Assembly (NCBI GenBank): GCA_016788685.1
Contig: JAEUSS010000481.1
Location: 1 to 6,110, forward strand
Length of the DNA: 6,110 nt
Source: Prolixibacteraceae bacterium
GTDB taxonomy: Bacteria > Bacteroidota > Bacteroidia > Bacteroidales > Prolixibacteraceae
Direction: 5' to 3'
The notes under the pieces were generated by a model. It was not told the DNA's origin. It did not search any database and saw only the letters and a program-made list of their open reading frames with translations. Position 1 is the first letter of the stretch; each line of letters opens with the position of its first letter. Positions 1 through 6,110 of this stretch are shown piece by piece. A program made the position numbers and the translations under genes.

Positions 1-1892
1 GCTTCAAGCGAGGTCTTCTTAATTATACCTTTCTTGGTACACAGAATTATGAAATTGTTATTGATGTAGTCCGGATCGGTAAGGTTTTTCACATTAATAT
101 AAGCCAGAATCTGGTCATCCTGCTCAATATTAATTACGTTCTGAATCGCACGTCCCTTAGATGTTTTCGTCCCTTCCGGAATTTCGTATACTTTTAACCA
201 GAAACACTTCCCTTTCTCGGAGAATAAAAGTAAGGTATTGTGCATGGACGCATTAAACATGTGTTCGAGGAAATCCGAATCCCTTGTTGTGCTTCCTTTC
301 GAGCCAACTCCTCCCCTTCCCTGAGTTTTAAAATCAGACAGCGGAGTCCGTTTAATATACCCCATGTGTGAAATGGTTATTACCATCTCTTCGTCGGCAT
401 AGAAGTCTTCAGGATTAAACTCTTCGGCATTCGGCACAATTTCTGTTTTGCGATTATCGCCGTATTTCTCTTTAATTTCGAGGAGTTCATTTTTAATTAT
501 CTCCATACGAAGGCTGATATCTGCAAGTATATTCTTCAGATGCTCAATGAGTTTCAGAATGTCTTCGTATTCCTGATGCAATTTGTCCTGTTCGAGTCCG
601 GTCAGCTGACGTAAACGCATCTCAACAATAGCCCTCGACTGGATATCAGATAAGTTAAAACGCTCAATCAACTGAAGTCTGGCTTCATCCGGGTTTTTTG
701 ATGCCCGGATAATGGCGATTACTTCTTCGATGTTATCGCTGGCAATAATAAGTCCTTCCAGGATATGTGCACGTTTTTCAGCCTGATCCAATTCAAATTG
801 AGTTCTCCGGATAACGACTTCGTGCCGGTGTTCAACAAAATAATGAATCAGGTCTTTCAGGTTAAGCATCTGAGGCCTTCCGTTTACTAAGGCAATATTG
901 TTAACACTGAAACTGTTTTGTAACTGTGTATATTTATAGAGCTTGTTCAGAACAACATTCGAAATTTCATCCCGCTTGATATCAAAAACGATACGCATTC
1001 CTTCGCGGTCTGATTCGTCATTCACATTCGAGATTCCTTCAATTTTCTTTTCATTAATCAATTCAGCAGTTTTCATAATGAGCTCTGCCTTATTAACCAT
1101 GTAAGGAATTTCAGTAACTACAATTTTTTCGCGTCCGTTAGGGGTGGTTTCAATATGAGCTTTTCCACGCACTACAATCCGTCCTCTTCCGGTTTCAAAA
1201 GCATCCTGAACACCTCTGTATCCGTAAATAATACCGCCGGTCGGAAAATCAGGAGCCTTAATAATCGGGATCAGGTCTTGTACATCAATGTCCGGATTTT
1301 CCACGTATGCCACAATGGCATCGATGGTATCCGAGAGGTTGTGTGGCGGCATATTGGTTGCCATACCCACTGCAATACCTGAAGCCCCGTTGACCAACAA
1401 TTGTGGAATCCGGGTAGGCAGGACAACAGGTTCTTTCAACGACTCATCAAAGTTTGGCTGAAAATCAACAGTATTTTTTTCCAAATCTGAAAGGGTCTCT
1501 TCCGCAATTTTTGATAGCCGGGCCTCGGTATAACGCATCGCTGCCGGACTGTCGCCATCAACTGATCCAAAGTTTCCCTGGCCATCAACCAAGGGATAAC
1601 GCAACGACCAATCTTGCGCCATACGTACCATGGTAAAATAAACCGATGAGTCACCATGCGGATGGAACTTTCCTAAAACTTCCCCAACGATTCTTGCCGA
1701 TTTCTTATAGGGTTTATTGGATCCGGTCCCCAATTCACTCAGTCCGAATAATACGCGACGATGAACAGGCTTTAAACCATCTCTTACGTCGGGAAGTGCT
1801 CTTGAAACAATGACAGACATCGAATAATCGATGTAAGCTGATTTCATTTGCTCTTCAATATTAATCTTGATAATTTTTTCGCCTTCAGCCAT
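1..1892 (-). CDS. gyrA: DNA gyrase subunit A, N-terminal 630 codons (partial at the window edge)
   Basis: Breakage-reunion subunit of the type IIA topoisomerase gyrase, which works with GyrB as an A2B2 complex to introduce negative supercoils into DNA using ATP. The reading frame from the ATG at 1892 stays open to the left edge; the missing part is the rest of the C-terminal domain and the stop. The N-terminus matches the family ([24 protein letters not shown] near residues 23-46, split here only for description). The quinolone-pocket segment [10 protein letters not shown] covers residues 77-86, and the catalytic tyrosine is Tyr121 in [10 protein letters not shown], preceded by Arg120. The tower and coiled-coil part runs to about residue 480. 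The C-terminal DNA-wrapping pinwheel begins near residue 485 and carries a GyrA-box-like QGRGGVG at residues 524-530. The start is fixed by family alignment and by a strong Shine-Dalgarno just upstream. ParC of topoisomerase IV is the main alternative, but the GyrA box argues for GyrA. Odd: Phe86 sits at the position of E. coli Asp87. Confidence 0.97.
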   Translation of the reverse strand, partial: MAEGEKIIKINIEEQMKSAYIDYSMSVIVSRALPDVRDGLKPVHRRVLFGLSELGTGSNKPYKKSARIVGEVLGKFHPHGDSSVYFTMVRMAQDWSLRYPLVDGQGNFGSVDGDSPAAMRYTEARLSKIAEETLSDLEKNTVDFQPNFDESLKEPVVLPTRIPQLLVNGASGIAVGMATNMPPHNLSDTIDAIVAYVENPDIDVQDLIPIIKAPDFPTGGIIYGYRGVQDAFETGRGRIVVRGKAHIETTPNGREKIVVTEIPYMVNKAELIMKTAELINEKKIEGISNVNDESDREGMRIVFDIKRDEISNVVLNKLYKYTQLQNSFSVNNIALVNGRPQMLNLKDLIHYFVEHRHEVVIRRTQFELDQAEKRAHILEGLIIASDNIEEVIAIIRASKNPDEARLQLIERFNLSDIQSRAIVEMRLRQLTGLEQDKLHQEYEDILKLIEHLKNILADISLRMEIIKNELLEIKEKYGDNRKTEIVPNAEEFNPEDFYADEEMVITISHMGYIKRTPLSDFKTQGRGGVGSKGSTTRDSDFLEHMFNASMHNTLLLFSEKGKCFWLKVYEIPEGTKTSKGRAIQNVINIEQDDQILAYINVKNLTDPDYINNNFIILCTKKGIIKKTSLE

Positions 1893-1897
1893 TTACT

Positions 1898-1905
1898 CCT
1901 CCTTT
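1898..1905 (-). promoter_or_regulatory. Strong Shine-Dalgarno sequence of gyrA
   Basis: Read on the minus strand, AAAGGAGG lies five bases before the ATG at 1892. It is a near-perfect match to the anti-Shine-Dalgarno and it settles the gyrA start. Bacteroidota genes generally lack such sites; the clpC start in this same window has none. Confidence 0.75.
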
Positions 1906-1932
1906 AATAAATTTGCTTAAAAATTTGACTGA

Positions 1933-1962
1933 CAAAAATACAAAAATACTTCTTGAATCAAG
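1933..1962 (-). promoter_or_regulatory. Candidate gyrA promoter (Bacteroidota type)
   Basis: On the minus strand, TATTTTTG at 1940-1933 matches the Bacteroidota -7 consensus TAnnTTTG exactly. An 18-base spacer separates it from CTTG at 1962-1959, which matches three of four bases of the -33 TTTG element. Transcription would start near 1927-1929, leaving a leader of about 35 bases with the Shine-Dalgarno. A second, identical TATTTTTG lies directly beside it at 1948-1941 but has no good -33 element. The assignment rests on consensus matching in AT-rich DNA, so it is a prediction only. Confidence 0.5.
1952..1962. repeat. 11-bp palindrome CTTGA-A-TCAAG in the gyrA promoter region
   Basis: Perfect 5-bp arms surround a single central base. 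It covers the proposed -33 element of gyrA, so a protein bound here could block or modulate gyrA transcription. The site is short enough to arise by chance. Confidence 0.4.
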
Positions 1963-1973
1963 CGATTTTCCCG

Positions 1974-2016
1974 CATTTCATTGTTATTTTCAGAATAAGA
2001 TTTTAACAATGCAATG
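1974..2016. repeat. 13-bp inverted repeat between gyrA and clpC
   Basis: The left arm CATTTCATTGTTA (1974-1986) and the reverse complement of the right arm TAACAATGCAATG (2004-2016) agree at 12 of 13 positions, with 8 consecutive perfect pairs nearest the 17-bp spacer. It lies upstream of both divergent genes and outside the predicted leader of either, which suits a DNA operator better than an RNA structure. No T-tract follows it and no gene ends here, so a terminator is unlikely. No binding protein can be named. Confidence 0.6.
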
Positions 2017-2061
2017 TTCAAAAAATCAGCATTTTAAACAACACACTTCGTATTTATTGCG

Positions 2062-2069
2062 TATTTTTG
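2062..2069 (+). promoter_or_regulatory. Candidate clpC -7 promoter box
   Basis: TATTTTTG matches the Bacteroidota TAnnTTTG consensus exactly. It would place the transcription start near 2074-2077, giving a leader of about 87 bases before the ATG at 2163. I find no convincing TTTG about 19-21 bases upstream, so this is half a promoter by consensus. A weaker alternative, TTATTTTG at 2125-2132 (seven of eight), would give a leader of about 25 bases. Confidence 0.35.
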
Positions 2070-2102
2070 AATGTAGATGTGTACATTCGGTAAAACGTCT
2101 AC
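2069..2102. repeat. Two overlapping inverted repeats at the predicted clpC transcription start
   Basis: The first is GAATGT (2069-2074), an 8-bp spacer, then ACATTC (2083-2088), a perfect dyad that would straddle the predicted start site. The second is GTAGATG (2073-2079) with CGTCTAC (2096-2102), seven pairs in RNA including one G-U, around a 16-base loop. They share bases and cannot both form as hairpins at once. The first looks more like an operator, the second like a 5' leader hairpin. Both functions are inferred. Confidence 0.4.
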
Positions 2103-2162
2103 CAACATTTAGGAATACTTTTTGTTATTTTGAATACGCAATTTATTAACGTGACAAAGCAT

Positions 2163-4685
2163 ATGGATTCACAATTTTCACCACGAATTAAAGATGTTCT
2201 TTCGTACAGCCGGGAGGAAGCTATCCGACTGGGTAACGAGAGCATCGGTTTAGAGCATATTTTTCTTGGAATCCTGAGAGATGGAGAGGGTGTTGCTATT
2301 GAAATTCTTACGAATCTGAGCGTTAATCTGTCCGAAATTAAGCAATCGATCGAAGAAAAACTGAGGACAGGTAAAGACGTTGATTCTCAAGCATCTGTAC
2401 AACTACTCAAATCGGCTGAGAAAGCATTGAAACTCGTTTATCTGGAAGCACGGGCATTTAACAGCCCTACCATTAATACCGGCCACCTGCTGTTGGCCTT
2501 GATTAAAGATAAAGAAAGTCTGATCAGTAACATTTTGAGTGAATATCACATCAATTATTACATCCTGAAATCGAGGCTGGAAGATTATAAAAATCCGGAA
2601 GCCAAATCAGATTTTGACGATGAAGATGATGATTCGGATGACAACTTCTCAAAATCAGCCGGAGGTGCATCTTCGTCTTCCTCAGCAAAGAAACCGGCGA
2701 ATCCCAAATCGGAAACCCCGGTGCTCGATAATTTTGGCGTAGACATCACCAAAGCTGCTGAGGAAAATAATCTGGATCCAATTGTCGGGCGGGAACGTGA
2801 GATTGAAAGGTTGGCCCAAATCCTATCCAGAAGGAAGAAAAACAACCCGATTTTGATTGGAGAACCGGGAGTAGGTAAATCGGCTATTGCCGAAGGTCTT
2901 GCCCTGCGTATTGTTCAGAAAAAAGTATCACGGGTCTTGTTTGACAAGCGCGTAGTAAGTCTTGATATTGCTTCAATCGTTGCCGGCACTAAATACCGGG
3001 GACAGTTTGAGGAAAGAATGAAAGCCATCCTGAACGAATTATCAAAAGTGAATAATGTTATTCTGTTCATCGATGAAATTCATACCATTGTTGGTGCTGG
3101 TGGCGCAACAGGTTCGCTCGATGCTGCCAATATGCTAAAACCGGCTTTGGCCCGAGGCGAAATCCAGTGTATCGGAGCAACTACGCTTGATGAATACCGT
3201 CAACAGATTGAAAAAGACGGTGCTCTGGAACGGCGGTTCCAAAAGATTATGGTTGAACCAACCTCCGTCGACGAAACGATTGAAATCCTCAATAATATCA
3301 AACAACGCTACGAAGATCATCATAACGTAGCTTACACTCCGGAGGCCATCGAGGCCTGTGTCAAACTGACAGCCAGATATATTCCGGATCGTTTTTTACC
3401 TGACAAAGCAATCGATGCACTCGATGAGTCCGGTTCACGCGTTCATATTTCAAATATTAATGTTCCGGATCGGATTATTAAACTGGAAGAAAAAATAGAG
3501 AAAACAAAAGATGAAAAAATAAAAGCAGTTAAAAGTCAGAATTTTGAACTTGCTGCGAATCATCGTGATAAAGAAAAAAGCCTTCTCCAGCTTCTTGAAC
3601 AGGAAAAAGAAGAATGGGAAAAAGAACTGGTCAGCCATCGGGAAACTGTGACAGAAGAAAAGGTTGCGGAAGTGGTTGCCATGATGTCTGGCGTTCCGGT
3701 TCAACGAATTGCCCAGGCCGAAGGCAAACGCCTGATGGACATGGGGAAACAGATAAAAGGCAGTGTGGTTGGGCAGGATGATGCGATCACAAAAATCGTG
3801 AAGGCTATCCAACGAAACCGGGCCGGTTTGAAAGACCCCAATAAACCCATCGGTTCATTTATTTTCCTTGGCCCGACCGGAGTTGGCAAAACCCAGCTTG
3901 CAAAAGTCCTGGCTAAATATTTGTTCGACAGTATTGATTCACTCATTCGGGTAGATATGAGCGAATACATGGAGAAATTCTCGGTTTCCAGATTGGTTGG
4001 CGCTCCTCCCGGATACGTTGGCTACGAAGAAGGCGGACAACTAACCGAAAAAGTCCGCAGAAAACCCTACTGCGTTGTACTTCTCGATGAAATTGAAAAA
4101 GCACATCCGGATGTGTTTCATCTATTACTTCAGGTGCTGGACGAAGGACGACTGACAGACAGCCTGGGCAGAAGTATTGATTTTAAGAATACAATTATTA
4201 TCATGACTTCGAACATTGGCTCACGCCAATTGTCAGAATTTGGCCGGGGAGTAGGCTTCAATACTCAAAGCGCCGCTGACGATGGCGATCATGCCAAGTA
4301 TATCGTAGAAAAGGCTCTTAAAAAGGCTTTTGCCCCTGAATTTCTGAATCGCATCGATGACGTGATCATGTTTAATCCGCTAACTAAAGAACATATTCAT
4401 GAAATCATCGACATTGAATTGAAAGGACTTTATGACCGGGTTAATTCACTGAATTATAAATTGAAAATATCTGCTGCTGCTAAAGATTATATTGCAGAAA
4501 AAGGATATGATGCGCAATTTGGTGCCCGTCCGCTGAAACGTGCTATTCAGAAATATCTTGAAGACGAAATGGCCGAAGTCATCATTCGGGCTTCGGTGGT
4601 ACAAGGAGATACCATATCGGTAGGCTTTGACAAAAAGACCGAAAAAATAAAGATCAAAATTCTTTCGTCAGAACAAAAAAAATAA
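2163..4685 (+). CDS. clpC: ATP-dependent Clp protease ATP-binding subunit ClpC (class I AAA+ unfoldase)
   Basis: A cytosolic hexameric unfoldase of 840 aa that threads substrates into ClpP. In order: double Clp-N domain (about 1-145); an acidic then serine-rich linker (149-178); D1 with Walker A GEPGVGKS (233-240), pore loop KYRG (Tyr278), Walker B ending Asp304-Glu305 and the arginine pair 357-358; a short coiled-coil middle domain (about 438-505) with the UVR-like [11 protein letters not shown] (Phe461); D2 with Walker A GPTGVGKT (570-577), pore loop GYVGYE (617-622), Walker B Asp642-Glu643, sensor-1 Asn684, arginine finger Arg730 and sensor-2 Arg789. VGF at 697-699 fits the ClpP-docking tripeptide and, with the short middle domain, separates it from the ClpB disaggregase. 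Both ATPase sites look intact. The ATG at 2163 is chosen over an in-frame TTG at 2130 because [12 protein letters not shown] aligns with the usual start of ClpC. No Shine-Dalgarno is visible. The gene is divergent from gyrA and convergent with the phosphatase gene. Confidence 0.95.
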   Translation: MDSQFSPRIKDVLSYSREEAIRLGNESIGLEHIFLGILRDGEGVAIEILTNLSVNLSEIKQSIEEKLRTGKDVDSQASVQLLKSAEKALKLVYLEARAFNSPTINTGHLLLALIKDKESLISNILSEYHINYYILKSRLEDYKNPEAKSDFDDEDDDSDDNFSKSAGGASSSSSAKKPANPKSETPVLDNFGVDITKAAEENNLDPIVGREREIERLAQILSRRKKNNPILIGEPGVGKSAIAEGLALRIVQKKVSRVLFDKRVVSLDIASIVAGTKYRGQFEERMKAILNELSKVNNVILFIDEIHTIVGAGGATGSLDAANMLKPALARGEIQCIGATTLDEYRQQIEKDGALERRFQKIMVEPTSVDETIEILNNIKQRYEDHHNVAYTPEAIEACVKLTARYIPDRFLPDKAIDALDESGSRVHISNINVPDRIIKLEEKIEKTKDEKIKAVKSQNFELAANHRDKEKSLLQLLEQEKEEWEKELVSHRETVTEEKVAEVVAMMSGVPVQRIAQAEGKRLMDMGKQIKGSVVGQDDAITKIVKAIQRNRAGLKDPNKPIGSFIFLGPTGVGKTQLAKVLAKYLFDSIDSLIRVDMSEYMEKFSVSRLVGAPPGYVGYEEGGQLTEKVRRKPYCVVLLDEIEKAHPDVFHLLLQVLDEGRLTDSLGRSIDFKNTIIIMTSNIGSRQLSEFGRGVGFNTQSAADDGDHAKYIVEKALKKAFAPEFLNRIDDVIMFNPLTKEHIHEIIDIELKGLYDRVNSLNYKLKISAAAKDYIAEKGYDAQFGARPLKRAIQKYLEDEMAEVIIRASVVQGDTISVGFDKKTEKIKIKILSSEQKK

Positions 4686-4693
4686 AAGATCAG

Positions 4694-4719
4694 GAAAACC
4701 AGGTTTAGGCCTGGTTTTC
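4694..4719. terminator. Bidirectional hairpin terminator between convergent clpC and phosphatase genes
   Basis: GAAAACCAGG (4694-4703) and CCTGGTTTTC (4710-4719) form a perfect 10-bp stem with a 6-base loop, beginning 9 bases after the clpC stop. In the minus direction the stem is followed by a T-rich stretch that includes eight consecutive T (4682-4675), a convincing intrinsic terminator for the phosphatase gene. In the plus direction the only T-run outside the stem is short (CTTT at 4722-4725), so it should work less well for clpC. The phosphatase stop codon lies in the loop. Confidence 0.8.
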
Positions 4720-6110
4720 TGCTTTATAAAGGTACTTCATAACCATCAGCGAAATATCGTCAGCCTGACGTGATTCCCCTGCATAAATCATTATACTTTT
4801 CATTAGTCTTGAAACCAGCTCCTCACAGCTCAAGTCGTTCAGGTTCCGAATATTTTTCTCCAGCCTTTCAGTGCCGTAATGCTGCTCGTGCGAATCTCTG
4901 GAATTAATAACCCCGTCCGTATATAAAACGATTGTATCATTAGCCCGAAGTTTAATTGTACTGCTTCTGTATGTTTTATCCTTGTAGATTCCCAAAGGTA
5001 ATCCATGACTTTCTGACAATGTCCGCAAGGTTCCGTCATGATGAAGTATGTACGGATAATTATGTGCCGCATTGCAATAATCCAATACTCCTGTACGAAC
5101 ATTAAAAATTCCGAGAAAGAGCGTAACAAAATATTGGTTTGAATTCTTTTCACTCAATTCGTTGTTCACACAGCTTACCACATCTTTTGATGATAACATT
5201 TTAGAATTCGACTTGATCAGTGTACTTGCGATAGCCATAAAAAGAGACGCGGGAATACCCTTACCTGAAACATCGCCTATTGCAATTAACAGATGATCCT
5301 TATCAATGAAAAAGTAATCATATAAATCTCCGCCAATGGCTTCCGCCGGTTTCAGAATTGCAAAAAGATCAATTTCCGGATGTTCCGCAAACTCTGGTTT
5401 GCTCGAGGGTACAATATTCTGTTGTATCGCCCGGGCAGACTTTAAGTCTTTTTCAAACTTAAGTTTCTCACTTTTGGTTCTCGTCTGGTCGTTGATTAAT
5501 AAACCATACTTCATTTGCCAATCTTCCAGACTTTCTGCCAACATTTTTATCTCATCTCTTGATTTACCAGTTTTTTCGGGCAATGAACTAAAGCGCTGAA
5601 TAGCATGCGTCACACGCACCAACGGATTGAGTATATACCTGAAAACAAATAGATTAAATAGAAACAAAACAAAAACTCCAATTCCGGAAACAAGCAGCAC
5701 TTTTCTGAATGTGGAATTGATTTCCCGGAATAATTCTTTATGAAGAACAACTGTTACGACCATCCAGTTGTAGTTGGGCAAAGGTGCAAAATGGAACCAG
5801 CTTTTCTGATTGCCGAAATATGGCGAGAAACAATATCCGCTGCCAGTTTCTCCTTTCTTGATTTTGTCAACAATTGCAGCAACATTACCACTGGCAAAAT
5901 AAGCCTCATTTTCAAAGATGTTTTTGTGCAAACTCCACTCATATTCAGGATGAGTAATATAAGTCCCTGACTTATCTATGATGAAAGTACGACCACTCTC
6001 TCCCACCTTCATTTCAGATAGCATTTTTTGCATTCCCGTCAAAGATATTTCGCACGAAACCAGCCCAATGACACTATTAGTATCCGGCGAACAAACAGGT
6101 ATAAGATAGG
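4705..6110 (-). CDS. Cache-HAMP-PP2C (SpoIIE/RsbU-type) membrane sensor serine phosphatase, N-terminus cut off
   Basis: The frame is open to the right edge, giving at least 468 residues; the true start lies outside. The order is an extracytoplasmic Cache-type sensor (6108 to about 5710, with IPVCSPDTNSVIGLVSCEIS and then GRTFIIDKSGTYITHPEYEW), one transmembrane helix (about 5700-5635, VLLVSGIGVFVLFLFNLFVF), a HAMP linker containing NPL and DEIKMLAESL, a short coiled coil, and a PP2C phosphatase of the SpoIIE family (about 5460-4730). Metal-binding acidic residues are present: GGDLYD (near 5334), GDVSGKG (Asp codon at 5274), LYTDGV (Asp codon at 4917) and DDISL (near 4761), so it should be active. 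A second transmembrane helix is expected upstream of the window, as in dCache proteins. By family, such enzymes dephosphorylate a phosphoserine on a STAS-domain anti-anti-sigma factor or similar regulator in response to a ligand. No partner gene is visible here, so target and ligand are unknown. Its last codons form part of the terminator stem. Confidence 0.9.
   Translation of the reverse strand, partial: YLIPVCSPDTNSVIGLVSCEISLTGMQKMLSEMKVGESGRTFIIDKSGTYITHPEYEWSLHKNIFENEAYFASGNVAAIVDKIKKGETGSGYCFSPYFGNQKSWFHFAPLPNYNWMVVTVVLHKELFREINSTFRKVLLVSGIGVFVLFLFNLFVFRYILNPLVRVTHAIQRFSSLPEKTGKSRDEIKMLAESLEDWQMKYGLLINDQTRTKSEKLKFEKDLKSARAIQQNIVPSSKPEFAEHPEIDLFAILKPAEAIGGDLYDYFFIDKDHLLIAIGDVSGKGIPASLFMAIASTLIKSNSKMLSSKDVVSCVNNELSEKNSNQYFVTLFLGIFNVRTGVLDYCNAAHNYPYILHHDGTLRTLSESHGLPLGIYKDKTYRSSTIKLRANDTIVLYTDGVINSRDSHEQHYGTERLEKNIRNLNDLSCEELVSRLMKSIMIYAGESRQADDISLMVMKYLYKAENQA

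Larger units (their letters stand above)
2056..2142. repeat. Perfect 10-bp inverted repeat with widely spaced arms upstream of clpC
   Basis: ATTGCGTATT at 2056-2065 and its exact reverse complement AATACGCAAT at 2133-2142 are separated by 67 bp. The left arm overlaps the candidate clpC -7 box and the right arm lies 20 bp before the clpC ATG. They could be paired binding sites bridged by a looping protein. If transcription starts further upstream than proposed, they could instead close a long leader stem. Confidence 0.5.

Noticed and set aside
1155..1657. Plus-strand and alternate-frame open frames within gyrA
   Set aside because: They lie fully inside a highly conserved gyrA sequence and show no recognisable domain, so they are shadows of the gene.
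1974..2016. Reading the 13-bp inverted repeat as a transcription terminator
   Set aside because: No gene ends here, the stem is AT-rich with a long spacer, and no T-tract follows on either strand.
1913..2149. A 78-codon open frame on the plus strand filling the gyrA-clpC gap
   Set aside because: It begins with TTG, has no ribosome-binding site, and its composition (many Phe, Tyr, Cys, Lys and Asn) is what AT-rich noncoding DNA gives. It would also run through the predicted promoters of both genes.
2130..2162. In-frame TTG as an upstream start of ClpC, adding 11 residues
   Set aside because: The extra residues do not match the family, whose proteins begin a few residues before FSxRxKDV. The ATG at 2163 gives exactly that form.
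1893..2162. CIRCE or CtsR heat-shock operator upstream of clpC
   Set aside because: Neither TTAGCACTC-N9-GAGTGCTAA nor the tandem CtsR heptad AGGTCAAA is present. The dyads seen have different sequences.
2585..2845. An 86-codon minus-strand frame inside clpC
   Set aside because: It is antisense to the acidic and serine-rich linker, and its Ser/Glu runs are the reverse reading of those repeated codons.
3450..3812. A 120-codon minus-strand frame inside clpC, rich in phenylalanine
   Set aside because: It is antisense to the Lys/Glu-rich middle-domain coiled coil, whose AAA/GAA codons read as TTT/TTC in reverse. That explains its composition without a real gene.
6031..6042. TTG at 6042 or ATG at 6033 as the start of the phosphatase
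   Set aside because: The frame continues open to the window edge, and the upstream residues (VCSPDTNSVIGLVSCEIS) are typical Cache-domain sequence, so the gene starts outside the window.

Overview
The window looks like core chromosome from a member of the Bacteroidota. I infer this from the protein signatures (a GyrA C-terminal motif of the [10 protein letters not shown] type and the ClpC N-domain sequence), from moderate AT-richness, and from intergenic matches to the TAnnTTTG -7 box used by the main sigma factor of this phylum. Genus-level placement is not possible from the sequence alone. There is no sign of a mobile element, CRISPR array, tRNA or rRNA.

Layout: (1) Positions 1-1892, minus strand: the first 630 codons of gyrA (DNA gyrase subunit A), cut by the left edge inside its C-terminal beta-pinwheel domain. 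(2) Positions 1893-2162: a 270-bp AT-rich divergent intergenic region. It holds a probable gyrA promoter and Shine-Dalgarno sequence, a candidate clpC promoter, and several inverted repeats, the densest unexplained structure in the window. (3) Positions 2163-4685, plus strand: a complete clpC (840 aa), an AAA+ unfoldase that partners ClpP. (4) Positions 4694-4719: a hairpin shared by two convergent genes, acting as terminator and also encoding the last residues of the next gene. (5) Positions 4705-6110, minus strand: the 3' part of a membrane sensor phosphatase (Cache sensor, transmembrane helix, HAMP, PP2C/SpoIIE-type phosphatase), cut by the right edge in its sensor domain.

The three genes are not an operon: gyrA and clpC diverge, and clpC and the phosphatase gene converge. 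GyrA maintains DNA supercoiling, ClpC performs protein quality control or regulated proteolysis, and the phosphatase probably turns an external small-molecule signal into dephosphorylation of a regulator encoded elsewhere. I see no new multi-gene system. The points most worth a second look are the repeats between gyrA and clpC, a phenylalanine in GyrA at the position of E. coli Asp87, a loss of symmetry in the ClpC phospho-arginine pockets, and the coding/terminator overlap.
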